A stretch of DNA of 64,000 nt from Betaproteobacteria bacterium (GTDB taxonomy: Bacteria > Pseudomonadota > Gammaproteobacteria > Burkholderiales > Thiobacillaceae). The translations under genes were made by a program, and so were the position numbers. The notes below the pieces were generated by a model. The model searched no databases. It had not been told where the DNA came from and saw only the letters and a list, made by a program, of their open reading frames with translations. Positions 17,293 to 25,698 of this stretch are shown here, piece by piece (positions within the stretch are counted from its first letter, which is position 1; each line of letters opens with the position of its first letter). Location: contig JACRNB010000002.1 in the NCBI GenBank assembly GCA_016219425.1, forward strand, positions 189,055 through 253,054. Direction: 5' to 3'.

Positions 17293-18768
17293 CTACAACC
17301 CCCGCTCAATCCTCTCGCACAGGCTTTTCAGCACCTTGAGGCGGGCGAAGTTCTTGTCGTTGGCCTCGATCAGCACCCAGGGGGCGGATTCGGTGCTGGT
17401 GCGGTCCACCATGTCGCACACCGCCTGTTCGTACTCGTTCCATTTCTCGCGGTTGCGCCAGTCTTCCTCGGTGATCTTGAAGCGCTTGAAGCCGGTCTTT
17501 TCGCGTTCCTTGAAGCGCTTCAACTGCTCTTCCTGGCCGATGGTGAGCCAGAACTTGATGACGATGACGCCGTGCTGGGCGAGCTGGGCTTCGAACTCGT
17601 TGATCTCGTTGTAGGCGCGCATCCAGTCGTATTCGCTGCAAAACCCTTCCACCCGTTCCACCAGCACGCGCCCGTACCAGGAGCGGTCGAACACAGACAG
17701 ATGACCCCGGCGCGGCAGGTGTCGCCAGAAGCGCCACAGATAGGGTTGTGCGCGTTCCTCTTCGGTGGGGGCGGCAATGGGGATGATCTGGTAGTTGCGC
17801 GCATCCAGGGCGCTGGAGATGCGGCGGATGGCGCCGCCCTTGCCGGCGGCGTCATGGCCCTCGAACACCGCCACCACGGACTTTTTCTGGAAGCGGTCAT
17901 CCCGCAGCAGGGTGGCCAGGCGGCCCTGGTATTCCTCCAGACGCCGGGCGTAGAGCTTTTTTTCCACCGTCTGATCCAGGTTCAGCGCGCGCAGGATGTT
18001 GGCGCCGTCCACCCGCGGCAGGCTGGGCAGGTTGGGGATGGAGTGGCTGGGGGGCGGCGCGCTCAGGCGGCGGCGTAGCGCCTCCAGGACGATCTTGCCC
18101 ATGCTCAGGGCGCGGTAGCGTTCGTCGCTGCCTTCGATGATGTACCAGGGCGCCTGCGCGGTGCTGGTCAGGCGCAGGGCCTTGTCGGCGGTCTTGAGAA
18201 ACTTGTCGTAGAGCTTGAAATGCCGCCAGTCCCGCTCCGTGGCGCGCCAGCGGGTGCTGGGGTCTTTCTCCCATAGTTTCAGGCGCTTTTCCTGGCGATC
18301 CTTGGAGAGGTGGAACCAGAACTTGAGGATCAGCGCGCCTTCATCCGTAAGCATCTTCTCGAAGCGCACGTTGCGCTCCATCGCCTCTTCCAGGGCGGCG
18401 TCCTTGATCTCGCCGTATACCCGCTGGATGAAGGGCATGCTGTACCAGGAGCCCTGGAAGATGCCCACCTTGCCCTTGGGCGGCAGGGTGCGCCAGAAGC
18501 GCCACATCACCGGGCGGTCTTTTTCCTCGTCGGAGGGTTCGCCCATGCCGTGGGTCTCGATGAAGCGGGGGTCCAGCCATTCGTTGAGCAGATGCACCGA
18601 TTCGCGCCGCCCGCCGCCGTTTACGCCGCTGACGATGATGATGACCGGGAAGGATTTGCCCTGGACCATTTCGTATTGGGCATCCAGCAGCGCCTCGCGC
18701 AGGGCGGGGAGTTCCTGGTCGTAGGTCTTCTTGTCGATCTTGTGACCGAGTTCGGCGGATTCGAACAT
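17293..18768 (-). CDS. pap: Polyphosphate:AMP phosphotransferase (two-domain PPK2)
   Basis: A 491-residue enzyme made of two PPK2 domains, using polyphosphate to phosphorylate AMP to ADP. The C-terminal domain has an intact Walker A (FEGHDAAGKGGAIRR), a lid with DRSWYGRVLVERVEGF and the FWLTI segment. The N-terminal domain has the altered loop GVNGGGRRESV, as expected for double-domain Pap. The ATG at 18768 has AGGAG upstream. It is monocistronic between a toxin-antitoxin pair and a repeat-filled gap. It would support energy or nucleotide balance under stress. Confidence 0.92.
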   Translation of the reverse strand: MFESAELGHKIDKKTYDQELPALREALLDAQYEMVQGKSFPVIIIVSGVNGGGRRESVHLLNEWLDPRFIETHGMGEPSDEEKDRPVMWRFWRTLPPKGKVGIFQGSWYSMPFIQRVYGEIKDAALEEAMERNVRFEKMLTDEGALILKFWFHLSKDRQEKRLKLWEKDPSTRWRATERDWRHFKLYDKFLKTADKALRLTSTAQAPWYIIEGSDERYRALSMGKIVLEALRRRLSAPPPSHSIPNLPSLPRVDGANILRALNLDQTVEKKLYARRLEEYQGRLATLLRDDRFQKKSVVAVFEGHDAAGKGGAIRRISSALDARNYQIIPIAAPTEEERAQPYLWRFWRHLPRRGHLSVFDRSWYGRVLVERVEGFCSEYDWMRAYNEINEFEAQLAQHGVIVIKFWLTIGQEEQLKRFKEREKTGFKRFKITEEDWRNREKWNEYEQAVCDMVDRTSTESAPWVLIEANDKNFARLKVLKSLCERIERGL

Positions 18769-18845
18769 GGCGCGCTCCTGGCGTGGGGATGGGGCCTTAT
18801 CGGCGCGATGGGGGTGGGGCTTTAGCCCTTCGGCGCGGGGCAGGG

Positions 18846-18961
18846 TTGATGCGGTTCGCGGCGCTCACCGCATCAACGTGGTCTGTAGGAGCCCGGCTGT
18901 GCCGGGCGATGCGGGGATCAAAGAGGCGAAGCGGGATCGCCCGCCACAGCCGGGCTCCTAC
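18846..18961. repeat. Two intergenic palindromes between pap and ald
   Basis: The first palindrome (18846-18876) reads ttgatgcggttcgcgg...ctcaccgcatcaa. The second (18895-18961) begins gtaggagcccggctgtg and ends cacagccgggctcctac. The second family recurs at 39449 and in part at 56195. They lie downstream of ald and upstream of pap, and may act as terminators of ald transcription (inference). Confidence 0.8.
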
Positions 18962-18987
18962 AGGGGGGCGGGGGGTAGCGAACTGCA

Positions 18988-20076
18988 TCAGAGGGAGGGA
19001 TGCGGTCCCAGGTCCGCCGCCAGCCCCGGATGCACGATGCGCCCCTCCGCCACGTTCACCCCCGCAGCAAAGCCGGGGTCGGCCTCCAGGGCGGCCTTCG
19101 GGTCCGCCGCCAGGCGCAGCAGCCAGGGCAGAGTGGCTTCCGCCAGGGCCAGGGTGGCGGTGCGCGCCACCGCGCCGGGCATGTTGGCGACGCAGTAATG
19201 CACCACGCCTTCTTCCACATAAGTGGGGCTGGAATGGGTGGTGGGGCGCGAGGTTTCCGCCACGCCGCCCTGGTCGATGGCCACGTCCACCAGCACCGCG
19301 CCGCGGGGCAGGGTGCGGAGGTGTTCGCGCGTGAGCAGGCGCGGCGCGCGGCGGCCATGCACATAGGCCGCGCCCACCACCAGGTCGGCCTCGCGCAGGC
19401 ACTCGGCGATGTTGGCGGGGTTGGAAAAGCGGGTCTTCAGGCGTCCGCCGTACTGGTCGTCGAACGCGCCCAGGCGCTCGGCATGGCGGTCGAGCAGGGT
19501 GACGTCCGCGCCCACGCCCACTGCGATGTGCGCGGCGTTCGCGCCCACCACGCCGCCGCCCAGAATCACCACCCGGCCCGGCGCCACGCCGGGCACGCCG
19601 GAGAGCAGCACGCCGCGTCCGCCGTGTTGCATCTCCAGCGATTGCATGCCGGCCTGGATCGCCAGCCGCCCGGCGATCTGCGACATGGGGGCCAGGAGCG
19701 GGGTGCGTCCGGCGGCGTCCAGCACGGTCTCGAAGGCGATGGCGGTGACGCCTGTTTCCATCAGCGCGCGGGCGAGATCCGGCGCGGCGGCGAGATGCAG
19801 GTAGCAGAACAGGCGCTGGCCGGGGCGCAGGCGGGCGACCTCGACCGGCTGCGGTTCCTTCACCTTGAACACCAGGTCGGCGGCGTACACCCCGGCGGCA
19901 TCGGTGAGTTCCGCGCCGGCCCGGGCGTAGGCGTCATCGGCCAGGCCAACCGCCGCGCCCGCGCCCGTTTCGACCCGCACCGCATGCCCGGCGGCGGTCA
20001 GCGCAGCCGCGCCCGCCGGGGTGAGGGCGACGCGGTATTCATGGTCCTTGATCTCTTTGGGGATGCCGATATGCAT
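18988..20076 (-). CDS. ald: Alanine dehydrogenase
   Basis: NAD-dependent enzyme interconverting L-alanine and pyruvate plus ammonia. At 362 residues it is the usual length. The N-terminus MHIGIPKEIKDHEYRVALTP and the segments VFKVKEPQ, YLHLAAAPDLARAL, LAPMSQIAGRLAIQ (substrate site) and VVILGGGVVGANAAHIAVG (Rossmann loop) are diagnostic. Start 20076 replaces a longer frame that runs back into pyrD. A palindromic repeat separates it from pyrD. Confidence 0.94.
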   Translation of the reverse strand: MHIGIPKEIKDHEYRVALTPAGAAALTAAGHAVRVETGAGAAVGLADDAYARAGAELTDAAGVYAADLVFKVKEPQPVEVARLRPGQRLFCYLHLAAAPDLARALMETGVTAIAFETVLDAAGRTPLLAPMSQIAGRLAIQAGMQSLEMQHGGRGVLLSGVPGVAPGRVVILGGGVVGANAAHIAVGVGADVTLLDRHAERLGAFDDQYGGRLKTRFSNPANIAECLREADLVVGAAYVHGRRAPRLLTREHLRTLPRGAVLVDVAIDQGGVAETSRPTTHSSPTYVEEGVVHYCVANMPGAVARTATLALAEATLPWLLRLAADPKAALEADPGFAAGVNVAEGRIVHPGLAADLGPHPSL

Positions 20077-20091
20077 GGCTGCTCCGTTTTC

Positions 20092-20147
20092 GTAGCGCCG
20101 GCATCCTTGCCGGCAAGTCCAAGGGCCGGCAGGGATGCCGGCGCTAC
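20092..20147. repeat. Palindrome overlapping the end of pyrD
   Basis: Reads gtagcgccggcatccttgcc...ggatgccggcgctac with an inner repeat ccggca/tgccgg. The outer GTAG of the minus strand supplies the TAG stop of pyrD (20144-20146). Confidence 0.8.
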
Positions 20148-21187
20148 ACCAGCGCTTCCACGCACTCCCGCACCAGCGCCGGCCCCCGGTAGATGAGGCC
20201 GGTGTAGACCTGTACCAGCGCCGCGCCCGCCGCAACCTTCTCGCGTGCGTGCGCCCCGCTCAGGATGCCGCCTGCGCCGATCAGCGGCACTTCGCCCGCG
20301 AGGGCGGCGTGGAACGCGGCCAGCACCTGCGTCGAGCGTGCGCGCACCGGTGCGCCCGAGAGGCCGCCGGCTTCACCGCCGTGCGGCAGGCGGGCGACGC
20401 CCTCGCGCGACAGGGTGGTGTTGGTGGCGACCACCGCGTCCACGCGATGCGTGCGAAACAGCGCCGCCATGCGCTCGATCTGCTCCGGCTCCAGGTCGGG
20501 CGCGATCTTCACCGCCACCGGCATGTACTTCCCGTGCCGCTCCGCCAGTGCGGTCTGCCGCGCCTTGACCGCGCCCAGCAGGGCGTCCAGCTCATCGCCG
20601 CCTTGCAGCGCGCGCAGGTTCTTGGTGTTGGGGGAGGAGATGTTGACGGTGACGAAGCTGACCTTGCCGTAGAGCTTGTCGAGCAGGATCAGGTAATCGT
20701 CGGCGGCGCGCTCGATGGGGGTGTCGAAGTTCTTGCCCAGGTTGACGCCGAGGATGCCGCGGTAGCGGGTGCGTTCCAGGTTGGCGAGCAGGGCGTCCAC
20801 GCCGTGGTTGTTGAAGCCCATGCGGTTGATGATGGCCTGCGCCTGGGGGAGACGGAACAGGCGCGGCCTGGGGTTGCCGGGCTGGGGCCGGGGCGTCACC
20901 GCGCCCACCTCGATGAAGCCGAAGCCGATGCGCGCCAGCGCGTCGATGGCCTCGCCGTTCTTGTCCAGCCCGGCGGCCAGACCCACCGGGTTGGGGAAAT
21001 CCAGGCCCATGACCCGGCGCGGGGCGGCGGGTACGGCGGGCAGGAAGGGCGCGAGCAGGCCCAGGGCGTCAAAGCGGTTCAAGGCCGAAAGGGTGAGGTT
21101 GTGGGCGGCCTCGGGGTCAAGCCTGAACAGCAGGGGGCGGAGCAGGGGGTAGGGGTTCACGATGCAGGCGGGGGTGGAAACGGACAC
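20144..21187 (-). CDS. pyrD: Dihydroorotate dehydrogenase, quinone-dependent class 2
   Basis: A membrane-associated flavoenzyme of 347 residues oxidising dihydroorotate to orotate with quinone, in pyrimidine synthesis. The N-terminal amphipathic part [23 protein letters not shown] marks class 2. FMN-binding and catalytic segments follow: [50 protein letters not shown] (with the class 2 serine), KIAPDL and GAGGILSG. The start is uncertain: a GTG nine residues in would also fit. The stop codon lies inside a palindromic repeat, so the C-terminus may have been defined by that element. Confidence 0.94.
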   Translation of the reverse strand: MSVSTPACIVNPYPLLRPLLFRLDPEAAHNLTLSALNRFDALGLLAPFLPAVPAAPRRVMGLDFPNPVGLAAGLDKNGEAIDALARIGFGFIEVGAVTPRPQPGNPRPRLFRLPQAQAIINRMGFNNHGVDALLANLERTRYRGILGVNLGKNFDTPIERAADDYLILLDKLYGKVSFVTVNISSPNTKNLRALQGGDELDALLGAVKARQTALAERHGKYMPVAVKIAPDLEPEQIERMAALFRTHRVDAVVATNTTLSREGVARLPHGGEAGGLSGAPVRARSTQVLAAFHAALAGEVPLIGAGGILSGAHAREKVAAGAALVQVYTGLIYRGPALVRECVEALV

Positions 21188-21279
21188 ATTCTATTTGCTT
21201 CGACCTACCCGACAGGGGGAGGCCCGGATGCATCCGGCTTCATTAGAATTCGGCCACTTTCTTGATTCAGGTCAAAAAC

Positions 21280-21882
21280 ATGAGCCAAACCTCCTTTGAT
21301 CGCGCCATCGCCCTGTTCGATGCCGCCAATGCCGAAGACCCCCGTTTTGACGAAGTGGACGGTGCGCGCATCCCGCGTGAACTGCTGTATTCGCAGCGCA
21401 TGGCGGAGATGATCCAGCGCTTTGCCCCGGAAGCGGGGGAGGCGGCCCAACTGGCCTGCCGCGCTCAGCACATCCAGCGCTGGAAGACCCCGCGCGACAG
21501 CTACCCCATGGACCGCACCGGCTACCTGCAATGGCGCACCGGCCTTTACAAGTTTCACGCCGAGACCGCCGGACGCCTGATGCGCGAAGCCGGTTACGAC
21601 GATGCCACCATCGAGCAGGTGCAGACCGCGGTGGGCAAGAAGGGCCTCAAGGTGAACCCGGATACCCAGATGATGGAAGACGTGGGCGATCTGGTGTTCA
21701 TCGAACACTACATGCAGGGTTTCGCCGGACAGAAGGCGGATTACAGCGAGGAAAAGTGGCTCGACATCCTCCGCAAGACCTGGAAAAAGATGTCCGAACG
21801 GGCGCGCGACTTCGCCTTGTCCGGCGGCATCAAACTGCCGGAACCGCTGGTTCCGTTGATCGTGAAGGCCATTCAGGGCTGA
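21280..21882 (+). CDS. DUF4202 family protein
   Basis: A 200-residue cytoplasmic protein of the DUF4202 family, of unknown biochemical function. Recognisable conserved blocks are FDRAIALFDAANAEDPRFDEVDG, ELLYSQRMAEMI, ARAQHIQRWKTPRD (here CRAQHIQRW), PMDRTGYLQWRTGLYKFHAE and the final RKTWKKMSERA. The conserved His/Arg/Asp pattern hints at an enzyme. I chose ATG 21280 over 21262 because the family starts at MSQTSF. It is divergent from pyrD. Confidence 0.88.
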   Translation: MSQTSFDRAIALFDAANAEDPRFDEVDGARIPRELLYSQRMAEMIQRFAPEAGEAAQLACRAQHIQRWKTPRDSYPMDRTGYLQWRTGLYKFHAETAGRLMREAGYDDATIEQVQTAVGKKGLKVNPDTQMMEDVGDLVFIEHYMQGFAGQKADYSEEKWLDILRKTWKKMSERARDFALSGGIKLPEPLVPLIVKAIQG

Positions 21883-21977
21883 GTTCCCTCGTTGGGTTTT
21901 CCCGGTGGGTTTTCTCGTTGTGATGGCCGCACTCTGAGCGGGACAATGGCGCTTGCCCGCGCCCTGTTCCCGCTTTC

Positions 21978-23054
21978 ATGCCTACCTACCTGTCCGCCCT
22001 GCGTCTTCCCGCCTTCAGCTCATTGCGTCGCGCCTTTCCCGCCCTGGCTTTTTTCGGCGGCTTTCTCTGGGACGCCCTGACCCTGGGCCGTTCCGTCGGG
22101 AACGTGGACCTGCTCATGCTCACCGGCTACCTTGCGGCGGCGGCGGGCCTGCTCTGGTGGCTGGGGCGCAGACAGACGCTGGAGGCGGCGGCGCCCGCGC
22201 TGGAGCGGCCCTGGTGGATTGAGTCCGGCCCCTACCTGCTGCTCCAGTTCTGTTTTGGCGGCCTGTTTTCCGCGCTGTTCATCTTCTACTTCAAGAGTTC
22301 CAGTCACTTTCTGGCCGGGCTGTGGGTGCTGGGCCTGGGCATCCTGCTGGTAGCCAACGAGTTTCTCGAAGACCGGTATCGCCGCTTCACCCTGACCTGG
22401 GCGCTGTTCGGGCTGTGCGCCATGCTCCTGCTCAACTTCGTCATCCCGCATCTGGTCGGCAGCATCGCCTCGTTCTGGTTTTTCCTCAGCACCCTGGCGG
22501 GGGCGGGGCTGGCGCACGGCCTGCGCTTGAAAACGCCGGGGCAGCCGGGGCGCATCAAGCCGGTCTGGCTGATCGCCGCGGGGCTGTTCGCGGCCTACGC
22601 CCTGGATGTGATCCCGCCCGTGCCCCTGGTTAAAAAGGACATCGCCGTGGGTCACGCCCTCACCCGCACCGGCGGCGCCTACCGCCTGCAACTGGAGAAG
22701 ACCCCCTGGTGGGTGTTCTGGCGCCGTACCACGGACGAGATGCATCTGAACAAGGGCGAACCGCTCTACTGCGTCTCCGCCGTGTTCGCCCCCTCCGGCC
22801 TGAGCGCCCGCCTGGTGCATCACTGGCAGCACTACGGCCAGGACGGCTGGGCGACCCGCTCACGCATCCCGTTCACCCTTTCCGGCGGACGTCAGGAGGG
22901 CTACCGCGGCTACACCTGGAAGCAGAACCTGTCACCGGGCGAGTGGAAGGTGGCAGTGGAGACGGAAGATGGCCGCACCGTGGCGATCCATCGTTTTGAG
23001 GTATCCACAGACCCCCCGGACGCGGACGGGGCCTTCCTCCCCCGCGACCTCTGA
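21978..23054 (+). CDS. Inner-membrane protein with C-terminal DUF2914-like domain
   Basis: A 358-residue protein. About six or seven membrane segments fill residues 15-215 (FGGFLWDALTLGR, LTGYLAAAAGLLWWLG, ALFGLCAMLLLNFVIP, LIAAGLFAAYAL). The soluble C-terminal part from about residue 225 contains PLYCVSAVFAPSGLSARLVHHWQHYGQDGW and YRGYTWKQNLSPGEWKVAVETEDGRTV, which matches DUF2914/DUF5924-type proteins. The domain is beta-rich and would face the periplasm. Function unknown. It ends just before the AT-rich restriction-modification island. Confidence 0.8.
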   Translation: MPTYLSALRLPAFSSLRRAFPALAFFGGFLWDALTLGRSVGNVDLLMLTGYLAAAAGLLWWLGRRQTLEAAAPALERPWWIESGPYLLLQFCFGGLFSALFIFYFKSSSHFLAGLWVLGLGILLVANEFLEDRYRRFTLTWALFGLCAMLLLNFVIPHLVGSIASFWFFLSTLAGAGLAHGLRLKTPGQPGRIKPVWLIAAGLFAAYALDVIPPVPLVKKDIAVGHALTRTGGAYRLQLEKTPWWVFWRRTTDEMHLNKGEPLYCVSAVFAPSGLSARLVHHWQHYGQDGWATRSRIPFTLSGGRQEGYRGYTWKQNLSPGEWKVAVETEDGRTVAIHRFEVSTDPPDADGAFLPRDL

Positions 23055-23147
23055 CGCGCCGGGGACGTCGTTAACCGGATTGTTATGCCTCTTAGCCACA
23101 CTAACAGACGCAACTTTTCCTCTTGCCAAACCCCATGTCTTAATGTA

Positions 23148-23158
23148 GACTATACGTC
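23148..23158. promoter_or_regulatory. Putative C-box upstream of the methyltransferase
   Basis: GACT-ATA-CGTC matches the controller-protein operator consensus GACT-N3-AGTC at all but one position and lies 27 bases upstream of the methyltransferase ATG. The flanking GTCT...AGAC (23137-23150) adds further symmetry. It resembles the paired boxes at 25562-25587, which suggests a common regulator. Confidence 0.55.
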
Positions 23159-23185
23159 ACATTTGTTATTTGCGGCAAAACGAAT

Positions 23186-24523
23186 ATGAAGGCAATCAGT
23201 CTCTTTGCGTGCGGTGGTATCGGTGATCTAGGGTTACGGCACTCTGGGTTTGATGTCATTGTTGCCAATGAATTACTCGAAGATCGTGCCGAAGTATTCA
23301 AACATAACTATCCAAAAGCTCAAATGGTTGTTGGGGATATATGGGAAAAAAGATCTGAAATATTAAAAGCAACTCAAAATCGCCTAGGTGGAAGTTCTTT
23401 AGATATTGTTTTTGCAACTCCTCCTTGCCAGGGCATGTCGAAAAATGGGAGAGGTAAACTTTTGAGCTTGTTTCGACAGGGCCTTAAAGGTGCGGTAGAT
23501 CCTAGAAACCTTTTGGTTGTACCTACAATCGAAATATTCATCAAAAGTGGGGCGCATACGCTAGTAATGGAGAATGTCCCGGAAATGGAGAATACTTTCA
23601 TTCCGGACCCGCACGGAAATGGGGAGCTAATTGGAATTATTGATTTAATAAAAAAATCACTTGGTCCCGAATTTGGTAGTTCCATTCGTGTTGTTGAATT
23701 TGCAAATTACGGCGTTCCTCAGAGCAGGCAAAGACTAATCTCAATCTTTACAAAAAATGAAATTCTGAGGCGACACATAAAAATGTATGGTTCACTTTTC
23801 CCGCAAGAGACCCATAGTAAAGATGGCTATTTCGCAGAGAAATGGGTAACTGTCCGGGACATCATCTCAGATGATCCTCCTTTGGATGCAGGCAAGCCTG
23901 AAACGGCTCAATACAAGAAAATTCAATACCATCGCGTCCCACTGCTCGATGATGAAAAATATCTTTGGGTGAGTAATACACCAGAAGAGAAAGGCGCTTT
24001 TGATAATCAGTGTATAAATCCAGCATGCGGATTTAAGGAAAATCCAACACATGGTTCGGGAAAGGATGAAAATGGAATAAACAAAGCAAGCACAGAAACT
24101 CCAATTTTCTGTATTAAGTGCAATTCAATTTTGCCCCGCCCATGGGTTAAGGAAAACGGCGAATATCGCTTGATGAAGGGTTATACAAGTGCGTATAAGC
24201 GCATGAGCTGGGATTCGCCGGCCAGTACCCTTACACGAAATCTTTCATATGCATGCAGCGATAACAAATTGCATCCATCGCAGAATCGAGTCCTATCTCT
24301 ATATGAAGCAATGAAACTTCACACCATTTCTAACTATGAATTTGAGTGGCGACGTGCCGACGGAAAAAAGGTAAGCGATAAATTAATTCGAGAGCTAATA
24401 GGCGAAAGCATTCCTCCCGCAGGCTTGGAAAAAATATTCCGCTTTCTCTCTGATCTATTAAATGAAATTGGTCAAAACAAAGTTTCCGTGTTACGCAGAG
24501 GGCAGCAAGAATTATGTTTATAG
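23186..24523 (+). CDS. Type II DNA cytosine-C5 methyltransferase
   Basis: A 445-residue modification enzyme transferring methyl from S-adenosylmethionine to cytosine C5. Motif I is SLFACGGIGDLGLRHSGFD. Motif IV with the catalytic Cys is ATPPCQGMSKNGRGK, motif VI is MENVPE, motif VIII is GVPQSRQRLISIF, and motif IX is MSWDSPASTLTRN. Between VIII and IX, in the target-recognition region, four cysteines (276, 281, 309, 312; CINPAC and CIKC) look like a zinc site. There is no clear Shine-Dalgarno before the ATG. The gene is far more AT-rich than its neighbours, a sign of transfer. It ends 6 bases inside the convergent endonuclease gene. Specificity cannot be read by eye. Confidence 0.93.
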   Translation: MKAISLFACGGIGDLGLRHSGFDVIVANELLEDRAEVFKHNYPKAQMVVGDIWEKRSEILKATQNRLGGSSLDIVFATPPCQGMSKNGRGKLLSLFRQGLKGAVDPRNLLVVPTIEIFIKSGAHTLVMENVPEMENTFIPDPHGNGELIGIIDLIKKSLGPEFGSSIRVVEFANYGVPQSRQRLISIFTKNEILRRHIKMYGSLFPQETHSKDGYFAEKWVTVRDIISDDPPLDAGKPETAQYKKIQYHRVPLLDDEKYLWVSNTPEEKGAFDNQCINPACGFKENPTHGSGKDENGINKASTETPIFCIKCNSILPRPWVKENGEYRLMKGYTSAYKRMSWDSPASTLTRNLSYACSDNKLHPSQNRVLSLYEAMKLHTISNYEFEWRRADGKKVSDKLIRELIGESIPPAGLEKIFRFLSDLLNEIGQNKVSVLRRGQQELCL

Positions 24524-25288
24524 TTTAATAAGAGCCCCGCCGTTATATTCGTTTATGAATTTCACATAGCGCGGATCTTCTTTGACTGCTATCCAATTTT
24601 TGTACATTTTATTTACTCCAGAGCGCGGCATAATTGAAACGCTTGTTGTTCTTCCACCGCCCTCCTTGGGTTGAACTATTTTCCCCCAATCATTTTCTGT
24701 CAGGGTATTCCCAAAAAAGATGGCCACGATATGTGGGGCGCCGTCAAGAAAGTCCCATAAAATACCGACTAAATTGTTGGTTTCACGATGATGCGCTTTC
24801 CAGTCATAACCGTGCATTACCGCTATTCGCGTCTCGCCCATATCTGGTTTTTCAATGCCGAGTTTTGCGCATTTAATTGGCGTTGGGACTGAACCGCATG
24901 TGGCTTTAATTTCGATCCCGCCATTTTTAAAAGGACTGAATGGCGACTTATCTCTTATTTTGCCCATGCCTCTGATTTCTTCATACAACTCGATTCCGTG
25001 CTCATCCATAAGCAATAAATCCGGATAGCCATCCTGATGGGGGTTTCCTATAAATCGACTCTTTGATTCCTTGGCAAGACTTTTGGCGAAGAGTTCGCCA
25101 ATGAATGCAGATAAATTCCTCATTCCCAAGATCGAAAAAATATCAACTGGAATGTCTTTTGTTATTGCGCTTACTACGTTATGAACGTCATGCAGGGCCT
25201 TTTCAAAAATCAATAAATCTATTGTTTCCTCATTGCCCAGCCCGGACACGAACTTTGTATTTGCTTTGCTATTTATTAGATATGTCAT
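24518..25288 (-). CDS. Type II restriction endonuclease (PD-(D/E)xK candidate)
   Basis: A 256-residue protein that I assign as the restriction partner because it lies between the controller gene and the methyltransferase. A plausible PD-(D/E)xK site is present: GYPDLLLMDEHG with D90, then GGIEIKAT with E126 and K128. The C-terminal part (NDWGKIVQPKEGGGRTTSVS) is unassigned. Its start overlaps the end of the controller gene by 20 bases and has AGGA upstream, so the two are coupled. The low GC matches the methyltransferase. No named enzyme was recognised. Confidence 0.8.
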   Translation of the reverse strand: MTYLINSKANTKFVSGLGNEETIDLLIFEKALHDVHNVVSAITKDIPVDIFSILGMRNLSAFIGELFAKSLAKESKSRFIGNPHQDGYPDLLLMDEHGIELYEEIRGMGKIRDKSPFSPFKNGGIEIKATCGSVPTPIKCAKLGIEKPDMGETRIAVMHGYDWKAHHRETNNLVGILWDFLDGAPHIVAIFFGNTLTENDWGKIVQPKEGGGRTTSVSIMPRSGVNKMYKNWIAVKEDPRYVKFINEYNGGALIKL

Positions 25289-25517
25289 TGTTATTTTCCT
25301 GTGTGGCTAAAGTAAAAAAATCTGCTGGAGAAATTCGGAGCGCTGTAATAATCTGCTCTAAAGATTCGAGTGTTATATTTCTTACGCCGCGCTCCACGCC
25401 AGAAATGTAAGTCCGGTCTAGGCCTGATCTATCAGCCAGCTCTTCTTGGCTCAAGTTTTGAGCCTTACGACAATGTCGGATAGCGAGTGCTATTGAGTTA
25501 ACAAGTGTTTTTTGCAT
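25269..25517 (-). CDS. Restriction-modification controller protein (C protein, Cro/CI-type HTH)
   Basis: An 82-residue repressor/activator. The helix-turn-helix LSQEELADRSGLDRTYISGVERGVRN is the classical Xre/C-protein form, and the following ITLESLEQIITALRISPADFF is the dimerisation helix pair. C proteins bind GACT-N3-AGTC boxes upstream of their own gene, first activating and then repressing it, which delays endonuclease production after entry into a new host. Two such boxes lie 45-70 bases upstream. The gene is cotranscribed with the endonuclease. Confidence 0.9.
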   Translation of the reverse strand: MQKTLVNSIALAIRHCRKAQNLSQEELADRSGLDRTYISGVERGVRNITLESLEQIITALRISPADFFTLATQENNNDISNK

Positions 25518-25561
25518 GACTGGCTACGCAGAGAAAGTTGTAGTGTATTTTGACTAATGAT

Positions 25562-25587
25562 GACTATTAGTCCACGGACTATGTGTC
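25562..25587. promoter_or_regulatory. Tandem C-boxes (controller operator)
   Basis: GACT-ATT-AGTC (25562-25572), four bases, then GACT-ATG-TGTC (25577-25587). This is the canonical two-dimer layout for C proteins, with one perfect and one near-perfect box. An extra GACTAAT half-site (25552-25558) lies on the promoter-proximal side. Confidence 0.75.
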
Positions 25588-25698
25588 ACAAAGGTATGGC
25601 ATTGCACTCAACTCGGACGCTACGCGATAAAGCCGCGCAGCGCCGGTTAGCTTTACGGTGTAAACATGAGGCGTTCACGTTCACCTCAGGAGTTCGCC

